Shown here in pieces: positions 18,055 through 28,244 of a stretch of 64,000 bases of DNA; the stretch's first letter is position 1, and each line of letters begins with the position of its first letter. The position numbers and the translations under genes were made by a program. This DNA comes from Streptosporangium sandarakinum (GTDB lineage: Bacteria; Actinomycetota; Actinomycetes; Streptosporangiales; Streptosporangiaceae): contig NZ_JACCCO010000001.1 in NCBI RefSeq assembly GCF_013409935.1, positions 3,720,001 to 3,784,000 of the forward strand, in the 5' to 3' direction. The notes beneath the pieces were generated by a model, which made no database searches, was not told where the DNA came from, and saw only the letters and a program-made list of their open reading frames with translations.

Positions 18055-18426
18055 ATGACTGTGATCCGCCGGCTCCTTCTGGCCGGTTCCGTCTGTGCCA
18101 CGCTCGCCGTCGCGGCGCCGGTCGCCGCCTCGGCGGCCGTCACCGCCCCGGCCCGTCCGACCGGCCTCACCCAGGCCGGTTTCACGGCGGGCGGCCCCGG
18201 TTGGGGCGTCCCCGGTGGTGGGTTCGTCCGTCCCGTCGGGGGCTTCTTCCCGCCCGGCGCCGGCTTCGTCCGTCCCTGGGGTGGGTTCGTCCGCCCCGTG
18301 GGCTACTGGGGTCCGCCGGTCGTCGGCGGCTACTGGGGCGGTACGGCCCTCGTCGGGGGCGTCTGCGCCCCCTCGTACTACCCCGGCTACGTCGGCTACA
18401 CCGGCTACAACGCCGCGTGCTGCTGA
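18055..18426 (+). CDS. Small secreted glycine/aromatic-rich repeat protein
   Basis: A 123-residue protein with a clear Sec signal peptide: positive MTVIRRLL, hydrophobic core LAGSVCATLAVAAPVAA, and cleavage near ASA-AV (about residue 28). The mature part is rich in Gly, Pro, Phe, Trp and Tyr, with repeats of a GGFVRPVGG-like unit (GGGFVRPVG, GAGFVRPWG, GGFVRPVGY). It then has a YxGY-rich stretch and ends in two cysteines. I do not recognise the family; a cell-surface or spore-coat structural role would fit. GGAGGT lies 5 bp before the ATG. A strong hairpin terminator follows 50 bp downstream, so it is monocistronic. Confidence 0.75.
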   Translation: MTVIRRLLLAGSVCATLAVAAPVAASAAVTAPARPTGLTQAGFTAGGPGWGVPGGGFVRPVGGFFPPGAGFVRPWGGFVRPVGYWGPPVVGGYWGGTALVGGVCAPSYYPGYVGYTGYNAACC

Positions 18427-18475
18427 TCCGGGATCCGCTCGCGGATGACCGGAGCTGAGAAGTCCGCGTCGTCGC

Positions 18476-18510
18476 CCCTGTTCACCGGCGGTTCCCGCCG
18501 GTGAACAGGG
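18476..18510 (+). terminator. Perfect 16-bp stem hairpin terminator
   Basis: CCCTGTTCACCGGCGG at 18476-18491 pairs perfectly with 18495-18510 across a TTC loop. It follows the secreted-protein gene by 49 bp. No T-run follows, as is usual in high-GC actinomycetes. Confidence 0.85.
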
Positions 18511-18593
18511 TCTCCTGCCCGGTGTGCTCCGCCGGGGCGCCCGGACCGCGTCTCTCCGCCCATCCCCGCTCATCCCGGCCCACCCCGGGCCGG

Positions 18594-19610
18594 TCACGCC
18601 CCGGGTGTGAGGACCATCACGCCGCCGAGCGCCACCAGCGAGATGAGGACCGTCGACAGGGCGCCGAGCACGACGGCCCGGCGGCCGGTGCGCGTCAGCG
18701 CCCGCAGGTTGACCGCGGTTCCCATGGCGAACAGCGCGGCGGTGAACAGCAGGGTCTCGGCCGTCTTGAGCGGCGCCAGCCAGGCGGTGGGCAGGGCGCC
18801 GAGGCTGCGCAGCGCGACCATCGCGAGGAAGCCGGCCACGAAGAGGGGGACGATGGGCGGCTTCCCGCCCGTCCGGGGCCCGGCCGTACGGCGGCGCAGG
18901 ACGCTGACGCCGGCGATGAGCGGGGCGAGCAGCACGACCCGGGTCAGCTTGACGACCACGGCCGTCGCGAGCGCCGCCGTGCCGGCCGTCTGCGCCGTGG
19001 CCACCACCTGGGCCACCTCGTGCACGCTCGCCCCGCTCCAGACGCCGAAGCTCTCCGCGGGAAGGCGCAGCATTCCCTGGAGCAGCGGAAAGGCGACGAT
19101 GCAGACGGAGCCGAACAGGGTGACGAGGGCGATCGCGGTCATGACGTCCTCCTCCTCGCCGTCGGCCACCCCGTTCATCGCGGCGACCGCGGCCGCGCCA
19201 CAGATGGCGAAGCCGGTGGCCACCAGCAGTGAGAGGTCGCGGCCCAGCCCGAGGCGGCGTCCGAGCCACCACGTGCCGGAGAAGGCGATGGCGACCGTCG
19301 CCACCACCAGGAGCACCACCGGAAGCCCGAGCGCGAGGACGTCCCGTACGGCGAGCTGCGCGCCGAGGAGCACGACGCCGAGCCGGAGCAGCCGTCTGGA
19401 GGTGAACGCGAGGCCGGGCCGCAGGGCCGCCGGGCACGCTCCGAGGTTCGCCATGAGGGCGCCGAGCACGACCGCCGCCATCAGCGGGCTCACGGTGGGT
19501 AGCAGGGCGTTGATCCCGGTGGCCGCCGCGACACCGGCGGCCGACACGGCGAGTCCGGGCAGGAGGGGGCGGATGCCGGTGGCGGGTGCAGGCGCGGTGG
19601 GCAGGGTCAT
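18594..19610 (-). CDS. YeiH-type putative sulfate/sulfite exporter family membrane protein
   Basis: A 338-residue membrane protein of the UPF0324/YeiH family with about ten helices. Family features include LLPTVSPLMAAVVLGALMANLG, LRLGVVLLGAQLAVRDV, ATGFAICGAAAVAAMNGV, the FGVWSGASVHEVAQVVA motif and TLLFTAALFAMGTAVNLR. The family is annotated as putative sulfate exporter, but transport is not well proven. The ATG at 19610 begins MTLPTAP. A longer frame to 19670 has no ribosome-binding site. It is divergent from a LysR regulator with a 71-bp gap, the same arrangement as yeiH/yeiE in enterobacteria. Confidence 0.87.
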   Translation of the reverse strand: MTLPTAPAPATGIRPLLPGLAVSAAGVAAATGINALLPTVSPLMAAVVLGALMANLGACPAALRPGLAFTSRRLLRLGVVLLGAQLAVRDVLALGLPVVLLVVATVAIAFSGTWWLGRRLGLGRDLSLLVATGFAICGAAAVAAMNGVADGEEEDVMTAIALVTLFGSVCIVAFPLLQGMLRLPAESFGVWSGASVHEVAQVVATAQTAGTAALATAVVVKLTRVVLLAPLIAGVSVLRRRTAGPRTGGKPPIVPLFVAGFLAMVALRSLGALPTAWLAPLKTAETLLFTAALFAMGTAVNLRALTRTGRRAVVLGALSTVLISLVALGGVMVLTPGA

Positions 19611-19681
19611 GTCCGCATTTCTGCCAGGTGTGATGTTGGTCCGGTAGCCACCGATTTCGTGGCAGGTCATACGGTGACCGC

Positions 19682-20599
19682 ATGAGCAACGCGCGATGGC
19701 CCGACCTGGCGAGCCTCGAACTCCTGCTCCTGGTTGCCGAGCAGGGCAGCGTCGGCAAGGCGGCCCGGCTGCACGGCATCACCCAGGCGTCCGCCAGCCG
19801 CCGGCTCGACACCCTGGAGCGGGAGCTGGGTCTGACCCTGCTGCGCCGCTCGACGACCGGCTCCCGCCTCACCCCGCAGGGCCGGATCGTCGCCGACCAG
19901 GCCCGGGTGGCGCTGGCCGCGGCGGACGGTCTGCTGGCGAGCGTCCGGGACCTCCGCCGGGAACGCGACGCGCTCGTGCGGGTGGCGGCGAGCATGACGA
20001 TCGCCGAATACCTCATGCCGGGCTGGCTGGCCGCGCTCCGCCGTACCCTGCCCGGCGTCGAGGTGAGGCCGCGCGTGGTCAACTCGGACATGGTCTGCCG
20101 GCTGGCGCGGGACGGTGAGATCGACGTGGGCTTCATCGAGTCGCCGTTCCTGCCGCGGGGGCTGAGCACCCGGTACGTCGCCTACGACCGCCTCATCGTG
20201 GTGGTGGGACCCCGCCATCCCTGGGCGCGTCACCCGGTCCGTCTGCGCTTCGCCGATCTCGCGGCCACCCCGCTGGTGGTGCGGGAGCCGGGGTCGGGCA
20301 CGCGCTCCGCCCTCGACCGCGTCATGGCCGGGCGGATCACCGTCCCGCCCGCGCTGGAGCTGTCCTCCAACGCCGCGGTGAAGGTGGCGGTGGAGGCCGG
20401 TGCCGCCCCGGCGGTGCTCAGCGCGCTCGCCGTCGCGGCCGAGCTCCGCGAGGGGCGGCTGGTCGAGGTCCCCGTCGCGGGGTTCGACCTGCGCCGGCCG
20501 CTGCTGGCGGTCTGGCGCAGGCGGACGCGCCTCCCCGGCGCCGCCGCCGAACTCGTCCGCCTCGCCGCCGCCTCCGGCCGGCCCGCACCATCCTCCTGA
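19682..20599 (+). CDS. LysR-family transcriptional regulator divergent from yeiH-like gene
   Basis: A 305-residue LysR regulator. The N-terminal HTH reads SVGKAARLHGITQASASRRLDTLERELGL (about 23-51), with the typical LLRRST-GSRLTPQGR wing. The periplasmic-binding-like effector domain covers about 95-290 and contains GEIDVGFIES and VVREPGSGTRSALD. By position it probably controls the divergent exporter gene, as YeiE does for YeiH. The effector is unknown. It starts 2 bp past the end of the exporter's unused upstream frame, and the 71-bp gap between the two chosen starts must hold both promoters. Confidence 0.9.
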   Translation: MSNARWPDLASLELLLLVAEQGSVGKAARLHGITQASASRRLDTLERELGLTLLRRSTTGSRLTPQGRIVADQARVALAAADGLLASVRDLRRERDALVRVAASMTIAEYLMPGWLAALRRTLPGVEVRPRVVNSDMVCRLARDGEIDVGFIESPFLPRGLSTRYVAYDRLIVVVGPRHPWARHPVRLRFADLAATPLVVREPGSGTRSALDRVMAGRITVPPALELSSNAAVKVAVEAGAAPAVLSALAVAAELREGRLVEVPVAGFDLRRPLLAVWRRRTRLPGAAAELVRLAAASGRPAPSS

Positions 20600-20790
20600 C
20601 CGTGGAATCACGGGCCCGCCCGGAGTGAAAACCCTTGTTCCTCACGAAAGCCGGATAAAGCATTCGGAGGATATCGGGAAGGGTAAAGCCCCGATGGATG
20701 AAGCTTTGTTCGTGGCGCTTCAGGAAAATGTTTCGTGTGTCCATTGAATGCCCATGTCTAATGGTGTTGGCGGGGACCAGGAGCTTGGGC

Positions 20791-22005
<1,215 letters not shown>

Positions 22006-22024
22006 GACCGGCCGGCGCGGGGCC

Positions 22025-22768
22025 GTGACCGGCGACGGCACGCGGGGCGGCGGCCGGGCCGACGGGCCCCTGCCGTACGTGCTCGTCGCGCTCGCCTTCA
22101 CGACCGGGATGATCGACGCGGTGAGCTTCCTGGACCTCGGCCAGATCTTCGTCGCCGCCATGACGGGGAACGTCATCATCCTCGGCCTCGGCCTCGGCCT
22201 CGGCCTCGGCCTCGGCCTCGGCCTCGGCCTCGGCCTCGGCCTGGCCGGTCACGGCACGCCGCTGCCCTCCGCGCTGTCGCTCATGTCCTTCGCGGCGGGA
22301 GCGGCCGGCGGCGGCAGAACCATCCTGTCGTGGCCCGGGCACCGGCACCGCGGCCTGCTGCTGGCCGCCGGCACCGCGGTCCAGACGGTGCTGGTCTGCG
22401 GCGCCTCGATCCTGGCCTCCCGGTACGGGTTCGCCGATCCCCGGGCGCGATGGCCGGTCATCATGATGCTCGCCTTCTCCCTGGGCTGGGAGTACGCGGT
22501 CGTACGTGGGATCAGGGTGTCCGACCTGAACACCACGGTCGTCACGACCACGCTCACCTCGCTGTTCGCCGAGTCCGTCGTGCCCGCCAGGCAGGGCCGG
22601 AGACTCGTCTCGATCTGCGCGCTGCTGGCCGGCGCCCTGGTCTCGGGCACGCTGCGGCGGTTGCTCTTCCCGGTGGCCCCGCTGTGGACGGCGGTCGTCA
22701 TCCTCACCGGATGCACCCTGATCGCGTACGTCGCCGCCAGGCGTCCCGGCGCGGAGCGCTGGCGCTGA
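22025..22768 (+). CDS. DUF1275 (YoaK-like) membrane protein with (LeuGly)10 repeat
   Basis: A 247-residue DUF1275/YoaK-family membrane protein: ALAFTTGMIDAVSFLDLGQIFVAAMTGN is the family signature, and the C-terminal half has further helices including MMLAFSLGWEYAVVRG and LNTTVVTTTLTSL. The family function is unknown. After MTGNVIILG the protein runs into ten Leu-Gly dipeptides encoded by a perfect hexanucleotide array. This lies where homologues have an ordinary transmembrane segment. The GTG at 22025 is the first start after the amt stop in this frame, 19 bp downstream, so co-transcription with amt is likely. Confidence 0.82.
   Translation: MTGDGTRGGGRADGPLPYVLVALAFTTGMIDAVSFLDLGQIFVAAMTGNVIILGLGLGLGLGLGLGLGLGLGLAGHGTPLPSALSLMSFAAGAAGGGRTILSWPGHRHRGLLLAAGTAVQTVLVCGASILASRYGFADPRARWPVIMMLAFSLGWEYAVVRGIRVSDLNTTVVTTTLTSLFAESVVPARQGRRLVSICALLAGALVSGTLRRLLFPVAPLWTAVVILTGCTLIAYVAARRPGAERWR
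22181..22240 (+). repeat. Perfect hexanucleotide microsatellite (CTCGGC)10
   Basis: Ten exact copies of CTCGGC run from 22181 to 22240 inside the DUF1275 gene, followed by a degenerate CTGGCC. Each unit is two codons (Leu-Gly), so gain or loss of units would change protein length without breaking the frame. Confidence 0.97.
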
Positions 22769-22834
22769 GGACGCCTTCCGCGGATCGGCGCGGACCCTCC
22801 TCTCCGGCGGCCGTCACACCGCCCGGCCCGGCCG

Positions 22835-23190
22835 TCACACCTCCCGGAACAAGACGTACAGGAGCGTGAGGACGACGAAGCCGAGCACCATGGAGACGAG
22901 CACGTTCGTCACGGCCCTGGCGTACTCACCGTCCTGGAAGAGGTGGACGGTCTCCAGCTCGAAGGTGCTGAACGTCGTCAGCGCGCCGCAGAAGCCCGTG
23001 CCGGCCAGGGCCTCCGCCCCGATCCCCACGCCAGCTCCGTGCAGCGCCCCCAGAATCCCCGCGCCCAGGAGGTTGACCGTCAGGGTCCCCACGGGAACGC
23101 CTTGCCGAACCGCCTCTTGACCGCCGCGTCGAGGACGTAACGCAGCACGGCGCCGAACGCCCCTCCGATGAGCACCAGCAGGAAGATCAT
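22835..23190 (-). pseudogene. crcB: crcB-type fluoride channel gene, second copy, frame broken at FPWG codon
   Basis: Read from ATG 23190, the frame gives [20 protein letters not shown]...[11 protein letters not shown] and stops. The -1 frame continues exactly with [32 protein letters not shown] and a final helix [14 protein letters not shown]. Joined, these form a normal CrcB/Fluc subunit of about 118 residues, a fluoride export channel working as a dual-topology or hetero-dimer. One base is missing in 23084-23097 (TTCCCGTGGGGACC on the minus strand). The ATG overlaps the TGA of the upstream crcB copy (ATGA). It could be a pseudogene, a sequencing error in a G-run, or recoded by frameshifting. 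Confidence 0.82.
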
Positions 23191-23701
23191 GACGACGCGC
23201 CGCCTTCGGACCCGTCCGTGCGGTGCGGCACCAGCCCTCCGAGCAGGAGCCCCGCCACGATCGCGATCCAGCCGCCCACCACGCTGACCACCGCGTAGGT
23301 GACGCTCAGGTCCCAGCTCCCGGCGCGGCCGAGGGCGTGTATCCCGTCGATGAGATGGGAGAACGTGGTGAAACCGCCCAGGTAGCCGGTCACCAGCAGC
23401 GGGCGGGTGAAAGCATGCGGCCGGCCCTTGAGCAGATACGTCGTCAGCGCCCCCATGAACAGGCAGCCGAGGAGGTTCACCAGGAGGGTCCCCCAGGGAA
23501 AGCCTCCCTGCCCCCGGGCATCGCCTCGGTGATCAGATGACGCAGCAGGGCCCCGATCGCTCCTCCGACGGCGATGTCGAGGAGCGCGCCGGACCGGACC
23601 CCAGGATGGCGGGGCGGCCCCTCCTTGTGCCGGTCCAGGACGGACGCCTCGGCTCTTTCGCGGTGGAGCAGATGCCCCTCCGCCCTTCCCGGGGACTCCA
23701 T
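23187..23701 (-). pseudogene. crcB: crcB-type fluoride channel gene, first copy, frame broken at the same FPWG codon
   Basis: Translation from ATG 23701 (GGAGGAGG ahead) gives a polar N-terminal extension, then LLDIAVGGAIGALLRHLITEAMPGGREAFPGGPSW and a stop. The -1 frame supplies WGTLLVNLLGCLFMGALTTYL, YLGGFTTFSHLIDGI and the last helix. The join restores the family motif FPWGTLLVNLLG. The lesion lies in 23487-23500 (TTCCCTGGGGGACC on the minus strand). Two adjacent crcB genes usually encode the two halves of a heterodimeric fluoride channel in actinomycetes. Its stop overlaps the start of the second copy. Confidence 0.82.
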
Positions 23702-23745
23702 GGCCTCCTCCAGGTCTTCTCGCCGTCGAGAGCGCCGGGCCGGCG

Positions 23746-24717
23746 TCAGCGTCCGCGCGGGGCGGGCGCCGACGCTCCCGGCAGCAGCCCGCGGACGGCG
23801 TCCAGGGCCTGCTCGAAGGCGGCCTCTACCTCGGGCGACCGCTCCCCGAGGACACGGGCCCAGGCGCCCCGCTCGCCCGGCAGGACACCGGCCCCGGCCC
23901 GCGACCCGGTGCGGGTGAGCACCTCGTGCATCGCGTCGGCCAGGACCCGCGCGGGTCGCGCCCCGGTGACGACGTACAGGGACGCCAGGACCCCGTACCG
24001 GTCCATCACCGCCGGTCCCGTCACCGCCCGTTCCCCCGGCACCAGGCGGAGCGGGTCGGCGAACAGCAGCCGCCCCGCGGTGTCGCGTACCTCGACGTCG
24101 CCGCAGTACGCCGTGTACGCGTGCCGTTCCCCCCGGGCGAGCCGGCCGGCCAGCAACGTCTCGCCCAGCACGACGGTGGAGTCGGGGTGGGCGGTGACGT
24201 CGATCCGCTGGTAGTACCGCGTGCCGCCGAACGGGATCGTCCTGTCCGGCAGGTATTCCAGGTGACCGCCGGGCCCCACGGTGAGGTGGACGAGCTGCGT
24301 GGCGTAGTCCTGCTCCATCCGGTAGAGCCGGGTGGCGCCCTGGGTGGTCAGGTGCACGGCCGCTCCCGGCCCGCAGGAGACGTCGACGCGGTAGCGGTCC
24401 CCCTGGAGGACCCCGCCTCCGGACGACATGATCATGACGTACGGCAGGCCCGGGACCTCGGGGTCACGGTAGAGCGGCCGGGTGATGTGCAGCGGCGCCT
24501 TCTGGTAGTGGCCGGTCAGCTCCGTCCGGTCACCGATCCGCTCGAACGCGAGGTCGAGGATCCCGACCTTGCCGGGACTGCCGACCGGCAGCATGTCCGG
24601 GGTGCCGGCGTGCCGCCGCACCGGTTCGGGCACCCAGCGGGGAAGGTACCACTCCGGTGAGAGGCGGTCGCCGGTCCTCCGTGAGCCGTCCACCGTCCCT
24701 ACGCCGGCGAGCTGCAC
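23746..24717 (-). CDS. ureD: Urease accessory protein UreD
   Basis: A 323-residue UreD/UreH-type protein, the urease-binding chaperone that with UreF and UreG delivers nickel and CO2 to the UreABC apoprotein. Family marks are PLHITRPLYRDPEVPGLPYVMIMSSGGGVLQGDRY, a LTTQGATRLYRM-like block (Q-x-x-T-K/R), and GGHLEYLPDRTIPFGGTRYYQ. It is the last gene of the urease operon. Its first 19 bases overlap the end of ureG. Confidence 0.92.
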   Translation of the reverse strand: MQLAGVGTVDGSRRTGDRLSPEWYLPRWVPEPVRRHAGTPDMLPVGSPGKVGILDLAFERIGDRTELTGHYQKAPLHITRPLYRDPEVPGLPYVMIMSSGGGVLQGDRYRVDVSCGPGAAVHLTTQGATRLYRMEQDYATQLVHLTVGPGGHLEYLPDRTIPFGGTRYYQRIDVTAHPDSTVVLGETLLAGRLARGERHAYTAYCGDVEVRDTAGRLLFADPLRLVPGERAVTGPAVMDRYGVLASLYVVTGARPARVLADAMHEVLTRTGSRAGAGVLPGERGAWARVLGERSPEVEAAFEQALDAVRGLLPGASAPAPRGR

Positions 24718-25334
24718 GCCGCTCCCGCCCGCGCCTCGATGAAGTCGACGACCTGGGGGACCCCGGTGCCGGTGAGGCAGTCGGTCAGCGCGACCGGGCC
24801 GTCGCCGCGCACCGCCCGCGCGTCCCGTTCCATGACCTTCAGGTCGGTGCGGACGTACTGAGCTATGTCGATCTTGTTGATGACCAGCAGGTCGGAGTCC
24901 GTGGTGCCCGGACCGCGCTTGCGCGGCATCTTCTCGCCCTCGGCGGTGTCCAGGACGAAGATGTACACGTCGGCCAGCACCGGGCTGAAGGTGAGCGTCA
25001 GGTTGTCGCCGCCGCTCTCGAACAGCAGCATGTCGAGGTCGGGGAAGCGGTCGAGCATCTCGGCCGCCGCCGCCAGGTTCATGGTCGGGTCGTCCCGGAC
25101 CGCGGTGTGCGGGCAGGCCCCCGTCTCGACACCCACGATCCGCTCGGGGTCGAGCGTCCCGGCCAGCGTACGGCGGACGTGCTCGGCGTCCTCCTGGGTG
25201 TAGATGTCATTGGTGATCACGCCGATGCGGTGCCCCCGGGCCTGCAGGTGGGGGACCAGCGCCTCGATCAGCGCCGTCTTGCCGGATCCGACGGGGCCGC
25301 CGATCCCTACCTTGAAGACCTTCTCCAGCTCCAT
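24699..25334 (-). CDS. ureG: Urease accessory GTPase UreG
   Basis: A 211-residue SIMIBI-class GTPase. Walker A is GGPVGSGKT (12-20), nickel-binding CPH is at 74-76 (ETGACPHTA), DLLLFESGGDNL is the switch region, and the NKxD base-recognition motif is NKIDIA. UreG carries nickel and drives insertion by GTP hydrolysis with UreF and UreD. Unlike many homologues it has no N-terminal His-rich stretch, and the operon has no ureE. It overlaps ureD by 19 bp, and ureF ends 25 bp before its start. Confidence 0.95.
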   Translation of the reverse strand: MELEKVFKVGIGGPVGSGKTALIEALVPHLQARGHRIGVITNDIYTQEDAEHVRRTLAGTLDPERIVGVETGACPHTAVRDDPTMNLAAAAEMLDRFPDLDMLLFESGGDNLTLTFSPVLADVYIFVLDTAEGEKMPRKRGPGTTDSDLLVINKIDIAQYVRTDLKVMERDARAVRGDGPVALTDCLTGTGVPQVVDFIEARAGAACSSPA

Positions 25335-25359
25335 CTCGTTCCTCTCCCGTACGAACGGA

Positions 25360-26070
25360 TCAGGTGGCGAACAGGCGGGCCTCCGCCCGCTCGTGCGCGG
25401 CCGAGACGACGTCGGCGAGGGGCACCGAGCCGTGCAGGTCCCGCGGATCCTCGGCGGCGAGCGCCGTCCGCGCGACCCGCGCGAGATCCGGGCGGACCTC
25501 GCGCAGCAGCCCCTGCGCGCGGCGGAAGTCGGTACGGCCCAGCCGCACCGCCGCCGCCGTCCAGCTCGCGGCGAAGGCGTACAGGTCGGCGGCGACCGCG
25601 TGCGCCACCGGCACTCCGAGCCCCGCGTAGAGCGCGCCGACCACGACCGCGTGATTGCCCGGTGTGGCCTTCTCCGCCACCAGCTCCGCCAGCCGGGCGG
25701 CCTCCGGCACCGGGAAGGCGAAGACCGCCGTGTCGAGGACCTGCCGGCCGGTCCGCACCGAGGCGGCCCGCTGCTCGCGGTTGAGCTTGATCGCGTGCAG
25801 CCGCCGGTCGACCTGGACCAGCCGCTCCCAGTCCCCCTCGCCGGCGGCGCGGTGCGCCAGCACCAGGGCCGCCGCGTCCGCCGGGCCCACCGCGTTGTAC
25901 AGCAGGTCGGTCAGCAGCTCACGCAGGTTCTCCGGACCGGTGATCCGGAGCTGGACGTACCCTTCCAGCCCGTGCGACAACGTGTACATCCCGCTGGGGA
26001 AACCGGAGTCGGTGAGCTGGAACTGGGCCAGCAGCGGGTCCAGGTCGCCGGCGCCGGGAGATGCGCTCAT
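25360..26070 (-). CDS. ureF: Urease accessory protein UreF
   Basis: A 236-residue UreF, the all-helical accessory protein that bridges UreD and UreG in the maturation complex. The family start [24 protein letters not shown] is clear, as is the later [26 protein letters not shown]. The ATG at 26070 overlaps the ureC stop (ATGA), so translation is coupled. A much longer open frame to 27249 is only antisense-free read-through of ureC and is not used. Confidence 0.93.
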   Translation of the reverse strand: MSASPGAGDLDPLLAQFQLTDSGFPSGMYTLSHGLEGYVQLRITGPENLRELLTDLLYNAVGPADAAALVLAHRAAGEGDWERLVQVDRRLHAIKLNREQRAASVRTGRQVLDTAVFAFPVPEAARLAELVAEKATPGNHAVVVGALYAGLGVPVAHAVAADLYAFAASWTAAAVRLGRTDFRRAQGLLREVRPDLARVARTALAAEDPRDLHGSVPLADVVSAAHERAEARLFAT

Positions 26071-27788
26071 GCCAGGAAGTACAGCCGGTTCAGCGGCAGC
26101 TTCTTGGCCGGCTCGATGTGCGCGGGCTCTCCGTCGACGGTCACCCGGTAGGTCTCGGGATCGACCTCGATCCGGGCGAGTGTGGAATTGCGAATCATGT
26201 GGCGCTTGTCGACGGTCCGGCACTGCCGTACGGGCCGGATCAGCCGCTGCAGGCCGAGCCTCTCCGGCACGCCCGCCTCGATCCCGGCGCCGGACATGAA
26301 AGTGACGCAGGTGCTCGACAGCGCCCTGCCGAAGGCCCCGTACGTGGGGCGGTAGTAGACCGGCTGCGGTGTCGGCAGGGACGCGTTCGGGTCGCCCATC
26401 TGGGCCCAGCTGATCAGGCCGCCCTTGACGATCATGGCGGGCTTGGCCCCGAAGGAGTGGATCGGCCACAGCACGATGTCGGCGAGCTTCCCGTCCTCCA
26501 GCGAACCGATCGTGTCCGCCATCCCGGAGGCGCGGGCCGGGTTGATGGTCACCTTGGCCAGGTAGCGCAGCACCCGGAAGTTGTCGTTGCGGGAGGAGTC
26601 CTCCGGCAGCGTCCCCCGCTTGTCCTTGTTGTGGTGGGCCACCTGGAAGGCCCGGGTGAACGTCTCGCCCACCCGGCCCATCGCCTGCGAGTCCGACCCG
26701 ATGATGCTGATGATGCCCAGGTCGTGCAGCACGGTCTCGGCCGCGATGGTCTCGGCGCGCACCCGGCTCTCGGCGAACGCCACGTCCTCGGGCACGTCGT
26801 AGCTGAGGTGGTGGCAGACCATCGTCATGTCCAGCAGTTCGTCCACCGAGTCGGCGGTGTACGGCAGCGTCGGGTTCGTGGAGGCCGGGAGCACGTTGGG
26901 CTCGCCGGTGACCCGCAGGATGTCGGGGGCGTGCCCGCCGCCGGCGCCTTCGGAGTGGTAGGTGTGGATCGTGCGGCCGTTGATCGCGCTGATGGTGTCC
27001 TCGACGTAGCCCGCCTCGTTCAGCGTGTCGGTGTGGATGTTGATCTGGATGTCGAGCTCGTCGGCGACCGACAGCGCGCAGTCGATGACGGCGGGGGTGG
27101 TGCCCCAGTCCTCGTGCACCTTCAGGCCGCAGGCCCCGGCCCGGATCTGCTCCTCCAGCGGGGCCGGCAGGCTGCTGTTCCCCTTGCCATACACCGCGAT
27201 GTTGATGGGGACGGCCTCGTAAGCCTGGAGGATGCGGGAGATGTTCCACGGGCCGGGCGTGGTGGTGCAGCCGCGGGAGCCGTCCGCCGGGCCGGTGCCG
27301 CCGCCGACCAGCGTGGTGATCCCGTTGCTCAGCGCGTGCTGGGCCTGCTGGGGGGTGAGGAAGTGGACGTGCGTGTCGATCCCTCCCGGCGTGGCGATGA
27401 GGTTCTCGCCGGAGATCACCTCGGTGCTCGCGCTGACGATCAGACGCCGGTCGACCCCGTTCTGGGTGTGCGGGTTGCCGGACTTGCCGATGCCGGCGAT
27501 CTTCCCGTCCTTGACGCCGATGTCGCCCTTGACGATGCCCAGCACCGGATCCATGATCACCGCGTTGGTGATCACCAGGTCCAGGGCGACCGAGCTGTCC
27601 GAGGCCGGGTCGGCCGACATCCCGTCCCGGGCGGTCTTGCCGCCGCCGTACTGGGTCTCGTCCCCGTAGTGCCCCTCGGTGTAGTCCTTCTCCACCTCGG
27701 CGATGAGGTCGGTGTCCCCGAGATGGAACCTGTCGCCCACCGTCGGCCCGTACATCGTCGCGTACTGCTTGCGGCTCATCGTGGCCAT
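26067..27788 (-). CDS. ureC: Urease subunit alpha UreC
   Basis: A 573-residue urease catalytic subunit. The nickel ligands and active site are visible: HVH in GGIDTHVHF (about 134-136), the carbamylated lysine in GLKVHEDWG (about 224), and the flap histidine block [15 protein letters not shown] (about 320-335). The QAMGRVGE segment is also present. It hydrolyses urea to ammonia and carbamate in the cytoplasm. The start is ATG 27788 ([19 protein letters not shown]). An internal ATG three codons later is possible. The length is normal for the family. Confidence 0.97.
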   Translation of the reverse strand: MATMSRKQYATMYGPTVGDRFHLGDTDLIAEVEKDYTEGHYGDETQYGGGKTARDGMSADPASDSSVALDLVITNAVIMDPVLGIVKGDIGVKDGKIAGIGKSGNPHTQNGVDRRLIVSASTEVISGENLIATPGGIDTHVHFLTPQQAQHALSNGITTLVGGGTGPADGSRGCTTTPGPWNISRILQAYEAVPINIAVYGKGNSSLPAPLEEQIRAGACGLKVHEDWGTTPAVIDCALSVADELDIQINIHTDTLNEAGYVEDTISAINGRTIHTYHSEGAGGGHAPDILRVTGEPNVLPASTNPTLPYTADSVDELLDMTMVCHHLSYDVPEDVAFAESRVRAETIAAETVLHDLGIISIIGSDSQAMGRVGETFTRAFQVAHHNKDKRGTLPEDSSRNDNFRVLRYLAKVTINPARASGMADTIGSLEDGKLADIVLWPIHSFGAKPAMIVKGGLISWAQMGDPNASLPTPQPVYYRPTYGAFGRALSSTCVTFMSGAGIEAGVPERLGLQRLIRPVRQCRTVDKRHMIRNSTLARIEVDPETYRVTVDGEPAHIEPAKKLPLNRLYFLA

Positions 27789-27794
27789 GGCGGT

Positions 27795-28244
27795 TCAGCC
27801 CTTCTTCCCGGAGCTCGTGGATTTCGACTTCCCGGCCGGCTTCTCCCCGGACGCGCCGGACGTGCCGGACGCGCCGGGCTCGTCGTGGTAGCCGCGTTCG
27901 CGCATCCTCCTCAGCGCCCTGCGGTGCGCCTCGCCGGAGCGGATGCTGCCGTTGAGGAGTCCGCCGAAGCCCACCAGCCGCTGACCGCCGCCGTACTCGA
28001 CCAGGGTCACCTGCTTGGTGTCCCCGGGCTCGAACCGGACGGCGGTCCCGGCGGGAATGTCCAGGCGTTTGCCGAACGCCTGGTCGCGGTCGAAGCTCAG
28101 CGCCCGGTTGACCTCGAAGAAGTGGAAGTGGGAACCGACCTGGACGGCGCGGTCGCCGGTGTTGTGGACCGTGATGGTCACCCTGGGCCGGCCGACGTTC
28201 AGCTCGATCTGTCCTTCGCCGTACATGTAAACGTCATCCGACAT
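27795..28244 (-). CDS. ureB: Urease subunit beta UreB with Lys/Ser-rich tail
   Basis: A 149-residue urease beta subunit. The core is typical: [36 protein letters not shown], then [18 protein letters not shown] and VTLVEYGG...GFGGLLNG. The core would end near residue 115; a further 30 or so residues are Gly/Ser/Lys-rich ([18 protein letters not shown]). Its start overlaps the end of the CbiX-like gene by 11 bp, and ureC begins 6 bp after its stop. Confidence 0.94.
   Translation of the reverse strand: MSDDVYMYGEGQIELNVGRPRVTITVHNTGDRAVQVGSHFHFFEVNRALSFDRDQAFGKRLDIPAGTAVRFEPGDTKQVTLVEYGGGQRLVGFGGLLNGSIRSGEAHRRALRRMRERGYHDEPGASGTSGASGEKPAGKSKSTSSGKKG

Noticed and set aside
20600-20790. GlnR-type box before amt
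   Set aside because: GAAAATGTTTCGTG has a partial resemblance, but I could not match both half-sites with correct spacing.
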